From Tetrahymena thermophila SB210 (Eukaryota; Ciliophora; Oligohymenophorea; Hymenostomatida; Tetrahymenidae), in contig NW_002476519.1 of NCBI RefSeq assembly GCF_000189635.1, positions 65,142 through 129,141 of the forward strand: a stretch of DNA of 64,000 nt. Direction: 5' to 3'. This document shows, one piece after another, positions 25,101 to 37,747 of this stretch. The position numbers were made by a program, and so were the translations under genes. Under the pieces are notes generated by a model. That model saw only the letters and a list, made by a program, of their open reading frames with translations, was not told where the DNA came from and ran no database searches. Position 1 is the first letter of the stretch. Each line of letters starts with the position of its first letter.

Positions 25101-27195
25101 ATGTATCAGCCATCATATGAATAAGATCTTTTTAACTCCAAAGCTAAATTTTTCTAATAAAAAAGAGCAGAGATAAAAAATTAATTCCTGTGCATCTTGC
25201 TAAACCTTTAATCATCATTTGCTAATTTTCAAAATCTTCAATCCATCCTTTAATTTTGTTCCCAGTCATTTAATAGAACTAAAAAAGAATATAAAAATTA
25301 TTATTTATTAAACACAAGTTGATAATTTCTTTTTCATATTCTGATTTTTAAGTAATTTTGTTCAGAACTTTTCTTTATTCATAAATAAAAATTAATAAGA
25401 ATATTTATGTGTTTTAAAAGAAAATTACTCTGCAAAAGAATTCAAGTGATATTTAAGAAAATGAATAAAAATGATCCAAAGTACTTAGTTATCCTCTATC
25501 TGATTTACTATGACACTGTAATTAATTTGAAAACAAATAATTAATATAAACATATTTTATTAAATTAGTACTTAAAACAAAATTAAAAAATATTTTCAAA
25601 ATATTTATTTATCAAAAAAAAATTATTGAGATTACGTAATAAGTTTAGGATTTAATTTTTCGATAGTGTAAAAATAGATCATGACTAATTCATTTAAGAC
25701 TGGGTGAGGGTTTTACTAGTTTTAATATTAACATTATTTTATGTATTCAAAATTTTCTTGGTTAATATCAAATGATATGTAATAAGTATTCTCTCTAAAA
25801 ATTTTAACATAGTTTTCATTTTATTGTAGCATAACTTGAATAAATAGTTCTTAGCTTATGTAGAACTCAAATTTCTGGTTTTATTAGTACTACAAACCAC
25901 TAGTTAGTTAGCTTTAAATAAAAGGGTTTTTTATTATTATTTAATATTACCAAATAAATAATAATTAATTACTTAAATTCAACTAAATATTGATAATGTA
26001 GACTAGCTTCAAATACATTTTGCTTGATAAGTAAAAAATATGATTGAACTAAAATTTTGAAAACTTAATCCAGACAGTTTTCCAATTCTATTATTTCTTT
26101 CATTTTATCTTTCATATTTATTTTTGTCTCAAAAAAGCTATTAAAAAGCTTGTAAGTAAATAACTTTTCTATTTTTTCTTAGGTGATATTCGTTTAGCAA
26201 TACTCGTGAAGTTTCCTAATAAAATAGAATAAATAATATAACAATAAACTCTAAACATAAGTCATAAAAGCCATTAAAAGAATTAATTAAGTACTTCAAA
26301 TTTTCAAAATCATCAGACCATATCATGAATAAGTAAAAAAATAACAAGTTGCTTAAATCAATCAACTCAAATGAATAGCTGCTATTAATATACAAATTAA
26401 ATTATTCATAAGGATAAAAATTAAAGCAATTAACTAACCACTGCTATTTATTTTTATTTGTCCTTTGTTCTTATTTGTTTCTAATCTATCTTAAAATTTA
26501 TTCCACTGCTGCTTATACTTGCTTTCTTTTATAAAATTGTATAATTTATTTATTTATATTGTAAGTTTAGTTGTATAAAATATGCATCTCTTCTCATAAA
26601 ATATAAATGTGTATAGAATTTATTACTAGTAGTTTTAACAATCTTAATCTACCTATGGTTCTTTTTCCTCCACTTCATCAATTGTTGATTGTGATTATTT
26701 TCTTTATAAATTCATAATTTCAGAGTTTTCAAATATTTCTTCATCAGATTCCTCGCTTTCTTCATCACTAGATTTAGATAAATCTGTTAATGAATCTTTT
26801 GAATGATTAGAGCTATCTCTTTTTTTAAGTTCTAATACAAAATCCTTTTCACTATTATAAGCATTCGTAAATTTAGAGTTGGCTTTGATGGAAGAGACTC
26901 TTGTTTTGACAAAATTCTTTTTTCCCAATACAGAAGGTGGAGTGTTTTAAGTTTTAGGTTGACTTAGCTATTTTTATACTTAATCATATGCTATTTTAAT
27001 ATCAACTTTTTAGAGATACAATTAAGATTATGGCTAAGCTTATACTACAGTTACTGAATTTTAGTTCGTTTAATTTAAAGAATAATTTTCTTAGTCTTCT
27101 TCAAATGTAAATAAAATGTTGTTAACAAGCTGCTTATGCTAAGGCTCATTTAAGTCAAAGCGAACTGGTAACTTTTTATCCTAATTTTAACTCAT
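22132..27195 (-). CDS. TRP/polycystin-like cation channel, copy 1
   Basis: Eleven exons on the minus strand: 27195-26653, 26521-26439, 26381-26295, 26215-25973, 25911-25636, 25515-25429, 25372-24959, 24804-24589, 24383-23689, 23629-23054, 22808-22132. Together they encode 1298 residues ending at TGA. The first exon encodes a hydrophilic, Ser/Glu-rich N-terminus. The middle exons encode a cytoplasmic region with no domain I recognise. Exons 9 and 10 carry the membrane part: several hydrophobic helices, a linker with FILCLTATRAFGIILQALGV, a pore helix NFIESLYFLVEAMFGQF and a final helix with NIILMNVLVAILAFNFEK, the usual TRP/polycystin S5-pore-S6 pattern. The last exon is a cytoplasmic tail. 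It probably conducts cations across the plasma or ciliary membrane; selectivity and trigger cannot be read. The start of exon 2 is the least certain splice site; all others agree with copy 2. Confidence 0.85.
22858..23036. repeat. (AATG)n/(AATA)n microsatellite inside a channel intron
   Basis: Tandem AATG units with AATA variants fill much of the 245-nt intron between exons 10 and 11 of channel copy 1. The matching intron of copy 2 lacks the repeat, so it arose or was lost after the duplication. Confidence 0.8.
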
Positions 27196-28020
27196 ATAAT
27201 TAATTAATTAATAAATAAATAATCTTTTTGATATTAAATTAATAATTACTTCTCCTTTGATTCTTTTACTTCGATTTTAGTTATTGGATAACACTATCAA
27301 TATCACAGATTACTTAAAATATTTAGTATTAAAGTAATCTTTCTATTTGATATTTAATAAACTATTATTAGTACTACTATTTTTAGCTAAAAGTATCATT
27401 TTCATTATTATTTTTATTTATTTATTTACTATAAAATTAATTATTTTTTATTAATTATTTATAGTCCTATAAATGAATTTATCTACATTTTTTTATAGAA
27501 CCTAATTATGGATGTAATAAAAAATTATTTTTTAATAATTTCATTACTTATAAAAATAAAAAAAAATAACTAAGTATATCATAAATAAAAGAAAAAATGT
27601 TTTTAATAAATACAAACATTCATGCTTTTAGCAACTCATATAATATAAATATTCTAAATAAATAATTCAGGGAGAAAAAAAAAATTTTTTTTCTTCTCCT
27701 TATTAATATTTAATTTTATAGAATTTTTTAATGTATAAATTCTATCAATTTGAAGAATTACCTTAACTAAATTAATATTATCAAAAAAATTTGTATAAAG
27801 CAGAGAATATAAAAATATAATTAAAATATTTATAAATATATATTTTTTATTTATTATAAAAAAGCTTTTATTCATTAATCAGCTACAATAAAAAGTTTTT
27901 ATTTACAAATATAGAACTAAGTAAGTAAGAAATAAATATATTTTATGAGGAAAATAAATTTGTTTAATTATTTAGAAAATAATTTTTATAGTTGATGTGA
28001 AGAAGGAAGGAATAGTCAAT
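27196..28020. other. Intergenic region between channel copies
   Basis: About 825 bases between the start of channel copy 1 and the end of channel copy 2. Extremely AT-rich; an open stretch at 27654-27875 on the minus strand is made almost wholly of Ile, Phe, Lys and Asn and looks like chance. Confidence 0.5.
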
Positions 28021-31000
28021 TCATTAAAACTATTATTTAATAGTCTTGTATAATTAAAAGTGGATTACAAAATTCAGCTTGCTTGTTAAGTAATTTTCAT
28101 GCAACTTTAGCAGGTTTTTTAAGTTCAAAACAAAATCTCTTTTTTCATCTCCTCTTGCTATGTCTTTGAAGCAAAATCTCTCAAAATATTCATAAATTTA
28201 TTCACAATCTTCTTCCATTTGAGGGATACCCTAGAAAGTATGCTTCACATTGATTTAGTCAATATTTTACATAAAATTTCTACTATTTTATTTTTATAAC
28301 ATATAGATCTGCAAAGGAGTTGATCCTCTCCTCATTCCTTTTATTCTTTCAATACTCTATGAAGTTATACTAAAACTTTGTCTGTTGTTTTTTTTGTTAT
28401 CAATTAAATGAACACCCACTAATTTTTCTTCTCCTAAGCAAAAATCAAAAGGAGATTCACTTTTCTTAATTAAATCTTCCTTTATTTCTAAAAAAAGTTC
28501 ACTAATAGTGCAATATATTCTTCCATTCATGTAAATCTTGTATACAGTTTTAAAAATCTCTCTCATCAATTAATCAGACATCATTTTCTTCTAGTTTTAG
28601 CTTACATTATCAGCTTAGCTTTTTTGAGAAAGCAAATAAGAGCATAATTCTTTCATGTCATCATAAAAGAGTCTTTTAAGAAGGTAAAAAACGCCTATTT
28701 AAAATATATTTTATATAATATTTTTTTTATTGATCTTTTATTTAATTTTTGTTTCTTTTATTTAAAGTATATTTTTCAAAATTTTTAATTAAATTAAAGC
28801 AGGGTAAATCAAATTTTAATTGATTGATTATTATTTTAGTTTAGTTTAATTTTTTTGTTAAAAATTAATTTATTTGAGATTAACTTATATTATTAATTAT
28901 GAAAAAAAAATTACCTATGAGAATCCAAATAAGAAGTTTGTAAATTTTAATATAACCATAAAAGTAGAGTTTTGTTAGCTAAAAGATTCTTTACAAATAA
29001 GCAAATGGTAGCAAAATCAAATTAATTGTTATTGTAAAGAGAAGAGTTATGGCAAAAACAGGACTGTAAGAGAGATAAATATAGAAATTTTAGCATTTTT
29101 TAATGAAATTTGATTCATGGTGAAAGAATTTTTTGATGATCAAATAAGGAATAATAGTAAATTCAATGAGTATTGGCACAAGTATGAGACATCCGTGCTT
29201 TTAAATGTAATTTCCTTGCCTAACATGAGAAATAATATGCTGATAATGTAAAGTTCTGGCTTATCTATTTATCTTTTCGAAGTTGAAAGCCAAGATAGCT
29301 ACGAGAACGTTCATCAAAATAATATTTAGAGAGTACATATGAAGACACATAAAAATCCTTCCTGAAATGGAATACTGCCCTTAATAAGCTGAAAAAGTAA
29401 ATTAACCAAACATAGCTTCAACCAAATAATATAGAGACAAAACGAAACTTTCAAATCTTCCACTATCTATTTAGTTAAATAAGATATACCCTTTTTTTAT
29501 AAAATTATTTTTAATATTTTTTTAAATAAAAAATAGTAATTTTCTAAATATTTTAAATTAATTTTTAAGTTATTCTTATTATTTTCTTTTCTTTTTAATA
29601 AAATAAATAGAATATTGGTCTATTTTTTAAGAGCATTACATTTTAAGTAATTTAAAATTAAATAATAGAATGTCAGTTTTAATGGAGATTCATTTTCACC
29701 AAATTTCTCAATTCATAAATTTTGTAGATATTTTTTCAATTTTTTAATTATCTTTTAAGCCTTTAAAAAACAATTTTGTTAAATTTATTTTTTAATTTGA
29801 ATTTTTATTTGTAAATATCTAATTCAATTTTTTATCTATAATTTAACTAGTGATAAACAATTAATTAAATCAGTTATTTAACTAAAAAATTGCTTTTTTA
29901 TTTCTTATAATAGATAAAAATTCAAATATAAATTAAAACTTTCTTATTATTAGATAGTTTATTTGTAATGAAAAAGTAATTCAAAAATATGTTTACCTAC
30001 AAAAGTGAAGATAATAAAAATAGCTACAAAAGGTACAAAGAATTTAGCAACTTCTTTAAAAATAACTCCTAGTGCTTGTATAATAATACCAAAAGATTTG
30101 GTAGCGGTTAGACAGAAAATAAATTTGAGATAACAGAAGACAGTGAGAATGTTAAGAAAGAGAATCATAAAAAATTGTACACTATCATACTGATAATAAT
30201 GCATAGTATAAACAAAGATAGTGTATAAGTTAGTAATTAAAGCAAATAGCAAATCAAAGATCTGACCAGAATCAAAGCTTACACTTTACTCGAATTCTTA
30301 GTGATATATTAAATCAACAATTGCATTTAATGGAAGATTTATACCTACAAATATGTTGACATAGATCCACTTAGACATGTTAATTTGCATTTTATTTATT
30401 GTGTTTTCAACTATTTAAACATCACTATTAACTGGCATGAAGCCTTCAGTGTATATCTCAAAACTTTGCAAAAAATAAGCTAAAAAGCAAATCATGAAAA
30501 TAATATTAAGAGCCTAATCGATGAAATTACGAAATTATATTTGTTTTTTCCACACACTTAATCTTGCTATGAAATCTTCGCTTTAGTATTCTCTATTGAA
30601 AGGATAATCTATAAACTTGCTATTTTAATCAGCAATCTACTTTTGTAAAGTAGAACCAGTTAAATTCTATCCGATCGAACAAAAATTCATTCTATTTTTT
30701 AATTAAAAATCAAACTAATAAAATTTGATAATTTAGATGTATTTATGTATTTATTTCATCAATTTTTTAATTAGAATTCAAAGATTTATATTAAAAAAGG
30801 AATTTAAAAAATAGTTAAAAAACTAATTTCGCAAATAAATTAATAACTAAAATGTCTTTTGTTTTTTATAAATTGATAATTTTTTAATAAATTTATTTTA
30901 AATTAAAATTTTAAAAGCAACAAATTAATAGTTAATTTATTTTAAGTCTATTGATAAAATTGTTTTTTGTTAAATAAAATTTTATTATTTTTATAATGAA

Positions 31001-33930
31001 AATAATTATCAAAAATCTTTATTTCCAATAAACGAAATTCTATTTATTGCAAAAAATATTTGATTTCAAATTTTATTCATGAAAATTTGAATTTTGTTTG
31101 TTAATTTTTGAATATTTTAAAATATCAATTAAGGATTTAGTAAAAAATACTTAATTCAGATTTTAAAAAAACAGTTTTACAATCTTGAAAATATATTTTT
31201 AATTCTTTTGGGTGAAATTATATTGTTTACTTATCAATCTGATTATTTTTTGCAATTTCTTTTATTGATTAATTTATTATATTGAATTATTTTTGGAATA
31301 AAATTTTATTAATTTACTAATTCAATGAATTGTTTGTGCTTCCATACCACAATATGTCAATTACTTCTTAGACTTTATCAGTTGCAATCAATTCACTTAT
31401 AGAGTTTTCATAAATGATATACAGCAGTTTTCTTCCTACTAGATCCCAATCTACTAAAATACTAAATATTGATTCTTCATCTATATCATTTTTGATAAGT
31501 ATTTCTGCAAATTGAGTGTACTTCTTTCTGGTTCTTTAATTATTATAAAATATTTATTATAAATCAATAATAAACTAACCATAAAAAAATATATATTGAT
31601 TTAATTCTTATTCAGTCATTTTTAATTCCACAAAAAAAAAAAAAAAATTACTTTTCTAAGATATTTTTATGGAAGAACTCATTTTATAGTGTGATTTAAA
31701 GAATTTCTATTATCAGAACAATTATTTTAAGAGGATTTTAAAACGAAAATAAAAAGTTTTAATCATTTTTCGAAGCCTCAAGTCTTCTTGATAAGGCATG
31801 AGCCATCAAGTTTATAAGGTCTTTTTAGCTCCATAGCTGTATTTTTTTTATAAAGAATAATAGAGATTAAAAATTATATCCTGAACAACGGGACAACGCT
31901 TTAATCATAATCGTTTAATTTTCTGTTTCTTCTATCCAACCTTTTATTTTGTTCTGAGTCAATTTATAATATTAAAATAATATGTTAAAATTGTAAGTTG
32001 TTAAACACAGATTTATGATTTCTTTTTCATCATCCTGTTTTTAAGCAATGATTTTCTACAGAATATTCCTTTTAATTTAACATAAAATAAGTTTCAACAA
32101 ATTCGTTAATTTTGATTTTTTTTTTCTATTTTTACTTAGCAAACTAATTCAAATGATAAGTCACTAAATGCTGAAAAATATATTTGAGAGCTTGGCTATC
32201 TTCAACATGTCTGAGCACAATCCTATTTTGAATAAATAATATCATCTTTTTCACTAATAAAAATATAAATAAATTACTCTATTAAATTTGGATTAAGATT
32301 TTCAACACTAAAGTAATAAATCAAGACAAAAGCATTTAATTTAGGCTTTTATTGGTCATCTTATGTATATTAGCATGCCTTTATATATTAATATTTTTCT
32401 TTTGAAAAATCTAACTCTAAATAATAGTTATTTTTTAGAAATATTTGAATGTATTTTTCATCTTTGATTTGCAAGCACAACTCGAAAATTCCTTTGCCAA
32501 TGTAGAATTCAAACTTTTCATTTGACTAAAACTGCAAATAATTAGATAGCTAACTTTATATTTATATTAAAATATAATCAAAAAGATTTTTATTAAAAAA
32601 AGAAGAATCTTATTACTAAAATTCATGAAAGTATTTGTAATAAATGCTAGACTCGAATATGTTTTGTCTGAACAAAAAGAAATATGATTAAACTAATATT
32701 TTAAGAAGTCCATCTTCTACTGAATTAACTTCTAATATCTCCTTCATTTTTTCTTTAGGATTCACTCTATAATCAGAAGCATTTTTGAATGCTTTATAAT
32801 TTCCTGCCCACTATATTTGTTGATCAGATATTTGCTTTTAGCAGTATTAATGTAACGTCCTTTATTTATTTATATTAGTATTAGACAGATACTTCAAATA
32901 AAAAAATTACTTCAACGTAGCTAGATCGTTTGACCAAATCAAATAAAAGTAGAAAAACACTAAGCTGCTAAAATCTATGTAGTCAAAAGTATAACTTTTT
33001 ATAATCAAATTCAACATTATTATTAAAGAATTAAGTTATTGTCAAATAATTTACTTGATATTCTTGTGTTACTCTTTTTCATTTATCTATTTCAATATTT
33101 ATTCAACTGCATACTTTGTTTGTTGCCTTTATAAATTCAAAAAGGTCTTAATTAAAAAAATATCTTATTTGAAATTTGTTAGTTTGTTTGTTTATTTATT
33201 TGCTTTTTTGTTTGATGAATTTTTTGCTTGCTTTTTTGTTGTAATAATCAAAAAGTAATAATTTAATCACTAATTAGAATACTCATTTGTAAGCAATATC
33301 AATTATTTACATGAATAACTACTTATTATTAGGATTCTTAGATACTTCTTCTTAAATTTCATCATCTTCTTCTTCTTGCTCTGATTTATCTTAATTATTT
33401 TCAGAGAAAGTCATCTTGAATGTCTTCTTCATCAAGTTCATGATTGGAGAATTTTCACAATCCTGTTCTTCGCTTTCATCTTAATCTTCCTCACTCGATT
33501 CAGAAATATCAGAAAAAGATTCTTTTGAGGATGTACGAGAGGAATCCTTATCCTTTTTTTTAATCTCTAAAAAGAAATCCTTTTCAGCTTAATTGTGAAA
33601 AAACTTGGAGTGAGCCTTTAGAGAGGATCTTCTTATCTGATTGGAGGCTTGCTTTGTAGAACTTGTAGGTGTGTTAAAAAATAAAATTTACTAATTTTTC
33701 CCCTAAGAAGATTGAGTAGAGTTTTGTTAATCTTTAATTTCATTAGTAGATTTTGGTGATTATTAGATAACTAATGAACTTAGTTTTTTAGTGTGACCTT
33801 TTAAGTTATTGTCCACCTCATCGTCTTCGTCAAATGTAAATAAAATATCATTCACAATCTAACTTTTTTGCTGCTAATCCAAATTAAATCTTACAGGAAA
33901 TTTATTTTCTTACACATTTTATTAACTCAT
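28021..33930 (-). CDS. TRP/polycystin-like cation channel, copy 2
   Basis: Eleven exons on the minus strand: 33930-33323, 33126-33055, 32994-32911, 32859-32617, 32553-32278, 32222-32136, 32068-31652, 31533-31318, 30691-29997, 29490-28915, 28694-28021. They encode 1315 residues ending at TGA. Exon phases all match copy 1 apart from the first junction. Six internal exons are identical in length (243, 276, 87, 216, 695 and 576 nt) and exon 7 differs by one codon. It shares the linker with CLTATKSFGIIIQALGV, a pore segment ending YLVEAMFGQF and the S6-like NIILMNVLVAILAFNFEK. The N-terminus is again Ser/Glu/Asp-rich (SDISESSEEDQDESEEQD) and starts with a related MSQ... sequence. The introns share little and differ in length, so the duplication is not recent. 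The upstream region faces LRR gene A across about 790 bases and may hold promoters for both. Confidence 0.87.
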
Positions 33931-34440
33931 ATAATATATATTCCTTCCTTTCTTAATTAGCTTCTCCTTTCAAATTAATTGCACACTTTCTTTTGTATTT
34001 AACTTGAAATTTTTCAATTGATGAAATAATTAGTGAATGGAATACTGATTATTTTATTGACTCATTTATTCAATTATTTGATTTGTAATATATAAAAGAT
34101 AAAAGCATATTTAATATGATACATACATGCAAAATATTGTTCATTTAAATATCCAAAATCTAAATTTCTACAAAAAAATTAATTTATTTTTAATTAAACA
34201 GTAAAGTAGATTTATCTCCTTTATATTATGTATGTTTTGTAGAACGCAATACATAAAAAATTATTTATTTAAAGTATAGCTAAATACCTTTCTAAAATAT
34301 AGTGAAATAGTATTACTATTTTTTATAAAGGCCTTTATTTTTTAATAATTTTTTTATAGCATGATAATAAATACAGTAAAGACGACCTTTATTTACCCCA
34401 CACCCCCTCCATTCAAAATGTTTCCCCCGCATTCTTTAAT
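33931..34440. promoter_or_regulatory. Divergent upstream region of channel copy 2 and LRR gene A
   Basis: The region separates two genes transcribed away from each other. A C-rich patch at about 34396-34434 (runs of four to five C) stands out in otherwise AT-rich sequence. No promoter motif can be named from sequence alone. Confidence 0.3.
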
Positions 34441-35525
34441 TATTAGAGTTTTTTCAAATATGACTAAATAAATAACTGGCCATATCTAATTCCTACTATA
34501 TATATTTTTAAGTATATTATTTAAATAAAAATATTAAGTTTAAATAATGAATGTTAAATTAATTTTTCTGTGATAATAAATCTCTTCATAAAACCAAATA
34601 TATAAATTAATATTTGATAATTAATTAATTATTATATTTATTTGTTCTTTTTATCCATTTATAATTAATTAATTAAATTTCATAAATTGCTTGCTATTCA
34701 ATATTTTTGAAAAAAAAAATAAATGATATAATAGATTAAAAAATATTACTAATTAGAAGAAGTAATTATTAATTTTTTAATTAATATCATTTAAATTTAT
34801 ATAAATTAATAAAAAAAGTTTATAATCTCTTCACTTTTATCTCATTAGGTTCTCCATATTGATCTCAAGTAATTTTATTAATTAATATTATTATTTATTA
34901 TTAATATTTTTTATACATTTAAATTTCAATTTATTTAAATAAATCATTTTTAGATAAGAAATTATCATCTTTATTGATTTATTGATTTTTATTAAAGCAA
35001 CAGTTTTTTAGATATTTTAATTTAATTTTCATTTCAATTTTTAATTATTTATGATTCATTTTTTATTATTTGATATTTTTTCTTTATTTTTTGCTATTAA
35101 AACTTACACTTAATAAAAGCAGTTTATTAGTTTTGGATTGTAATATTTTTAATTATATTAGTTGATTTAAAACAATAAAGATCTTTTAGTTTATTTGATT
35201 TCTTTTTCTTTTTATTATGATTTCTTTTTTTTCATTCTTTGTTAATTTTATTAGTTATTAATTAATCTTATTATTTCATATTTTTTCTTCATTTTTTCCT
35301 TCTAATTAACTAGAGTTAAATGACTATTTAATTTATAAAAGGCGAAATGTAATATATCTTAATAACATAATAAATAAAGCTAAATTAGCTTAAAACAGCC
35401 TTATTTTTGAGTTTTTAGAAAGCTTTAAATTCTCAAAATGTAAAATTTGAAATAATATATACCAATTATTCTTTTCACATATCATTTTTTTTTAATAAAA
35501 ATAAATTTTGATAAATTTTATTATT
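34441..35525 (+). repeat. LRR gene 5' block, copy of gene A
   Basis: A block of about 1.1 kb that recurs nearly identically at 44427-45518 and 57652-58734. It comprises the upstream region (starting AGAGTTTTTTCAAATATGAC), the 39-nt first exon, the 50-nt second exon and the start of the following long intron. Inside that intron is a relic of an LRR unit: its exon is mostly gone, but the intron start AAAAGCAGTTTATTAG is still recognisable at about 35116. Diverged versions lie at about 40268-41060 and 63380-64000. Confidence 0.8.
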
Positions 35526-37715
35526 GAATGGAAATTTTTCATTCAAAATGTATGGGTCCCTGTTGTGACCCCCCCCCCCCACCCCCTTTTTTTTTTTTGT
35601 TCTTTCTTTCTTTCTTTCTTTCTTTCTTTGTTAATTTAGCTCATCATTTTATTTTAAACTTTTGCTTTTATTATTAATTAATCTTATTTTTTCATATTTT
35701 TTATTCATTTTTTCCTTCTCATTAGTTATTTAATGATATATTTTTTCTTCAATATTTAAAAAGTTATAATTAAATTGGTGCAATGAGTGTATTTGGCTTA
35801 GGTTCTGGTTTAGCAAATTGCATTAATCTCTCAAATTTGACACTTAATCTTCGGTAAAAACAGTTTATTTGTTTTGGATTGTGATATTTTTAATTATAAA
35901 AACTAATTAAAAACAATAAAACTCTTTTTTGTTTTTGTTTTTATTGTGCTTGATTTTTTTTGTTCTTTCTTTCTTTCTTTCTTTGTTAATTTAGCTCATC
36001 ATTTTATTTTAAACTTTTGCTTTTATTATTAATTAATCTTATTATTTCATATTTTTTCTTCATTTTTCTTTCTAATTTACTATTTAATGATATATTTATT
36101 CTTCAATATTTAAAAAGTAAAAATTAAATTGGTGATGAAAGTGCATCAGTCTTAGGTTCTGGTTTAGCAAATTGCATTAATCTCTCAAATTTGAAACTTG
36201 ATCTTTGGTAAAAACAGTTTATTTGTTTTGGATTGTGATATTTTTAATTATAAAAACTAATTAAAAACAATAAATTCTTTTTTGTTTTTGTTTTTATTGT
36301 GCTTACTTTTTTTTGTTCTTTCTTTCTTTATTTCTTTCTTTCTTTCTTTCTTTGTTAATTTAGCTCATCATTTTATTTTAAACTTTTGCTTTTATTATTA
36401 ATTAATCTTATTATTTCATTTTTTTTCTTCATATTTTCCTTCTCATTAATTATTTAATGACATATTTTTTATTCAATATTTAAAAAGGTCTAATAAAATT
36501 GGTGATAAAGGTGCATCAGGCTTAGGTTCTGGTTTAGCAAATTGCATTAATCTCTCAAATTTGACACTTAATCTTAGGTAAAAACAGTTTATTTGTTTTG
36601 GATTGTGATATTTTTAATTATAAAAACTAATTAAAAACAATAAACTTTTTTTGTTTCTGTTTTTATTGTGCTTGCTTTTTTTTGTTCTTTCTTTCTTTCT
36701 TTATTAATTTAGCTCATCATTTTATTTTAAACTTTTGCTTTTATTATTAATTAATCTTATTATTTCATATTTTTTCTTCAATTTTCTTTCTAATTAACTA
36801 TTTAATGATATATTTTTTCTTCAATATTTAAAAAGTTCTAATTAAATTGGTGATGAAGGTGCATCAGGTTTAGGTTCTGGTTTAGCAAATTGCATTAATC
36901 TCTCAAATTTGACACTTGATCTTAGGTAAAACCAGTTTATTTATTTTGGATTGTGATATTTTTAATTATAAAAACTAATTAAAAACAATAAACTCTTTTT
37001 TGTTTTTGTTTTTATTGTGCTTTCTTTTTTTTGTTCTTTCTTTCTTTGTTAATTTAGCTCATCATTTTATTTTAAACTTTTGCTTTTATTATTAATTAAT
37101 CTTATTATTTCATATTTTTTCTTCATTTTTTCCTTCTCATTAGTTATTTAATGATATATTTTTTCTTCAATATTTAAAAAGTTATAATTAAATTGGTGCA
37201 ATGGGTGCACCAGGCTTAGGTTCTGGTTTAGCAAATTGCATTAATCTCTCAAATTTGACACTTAATCTTCGGTAAAAACAGTTTATTTGTTTTGGATTGT
37301 GATATTTTTAATAATAAAAACTAATTAAAAACAATAAACTCTTTTTTGTTTTTGTTTTTATTGTGCTTTCTTTTTTTTGTTCTTTCTTTCTTTGTTAATT
37401 TAGCTCATCATTTTATTTTAAACTTTTGCTTTTATTATTAATTAATCTTATTATTTCATATTTTTTCTTTCTAATTTACTATTTAATGATATATTTATTC
37501 TTCAATATTTAAAAAGTAAAAATTAAATTGGTGATGAAGGTGCATCAGGCTTAGGTTCTGGTTTAGCAAATTGCATTAATCTCTCAAATTTGACACTTAA
37601 TCTTTGGTAAAAACAGTTTATTTGTTTTGGATTGTGATATTTTTAATTATAAAAACTAATTAAAAACAATAAACTCTTTTTTGTTTTTGTTTTTATTGTG
37701 CTTGATTTTTTTTGT

Positions 37716-37747
<32 letters not shown>

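Noticed and set aside
26521..26652. Reading through from channel copy 1 exon 1 into exon 2 without an intron
   Set aside because: The frame stays open, but it gives a sequence that does not match the AVEQILxQI segment conserved in the second channel gene; splicing to 26521 does.
27654..27875. 73-residue minus-strand open frame between the channel genes
   Set aside because: Composition is almost only Ile, Asn, Lys, Phe and Leu, as expected from AT-rich noncoding DNA.
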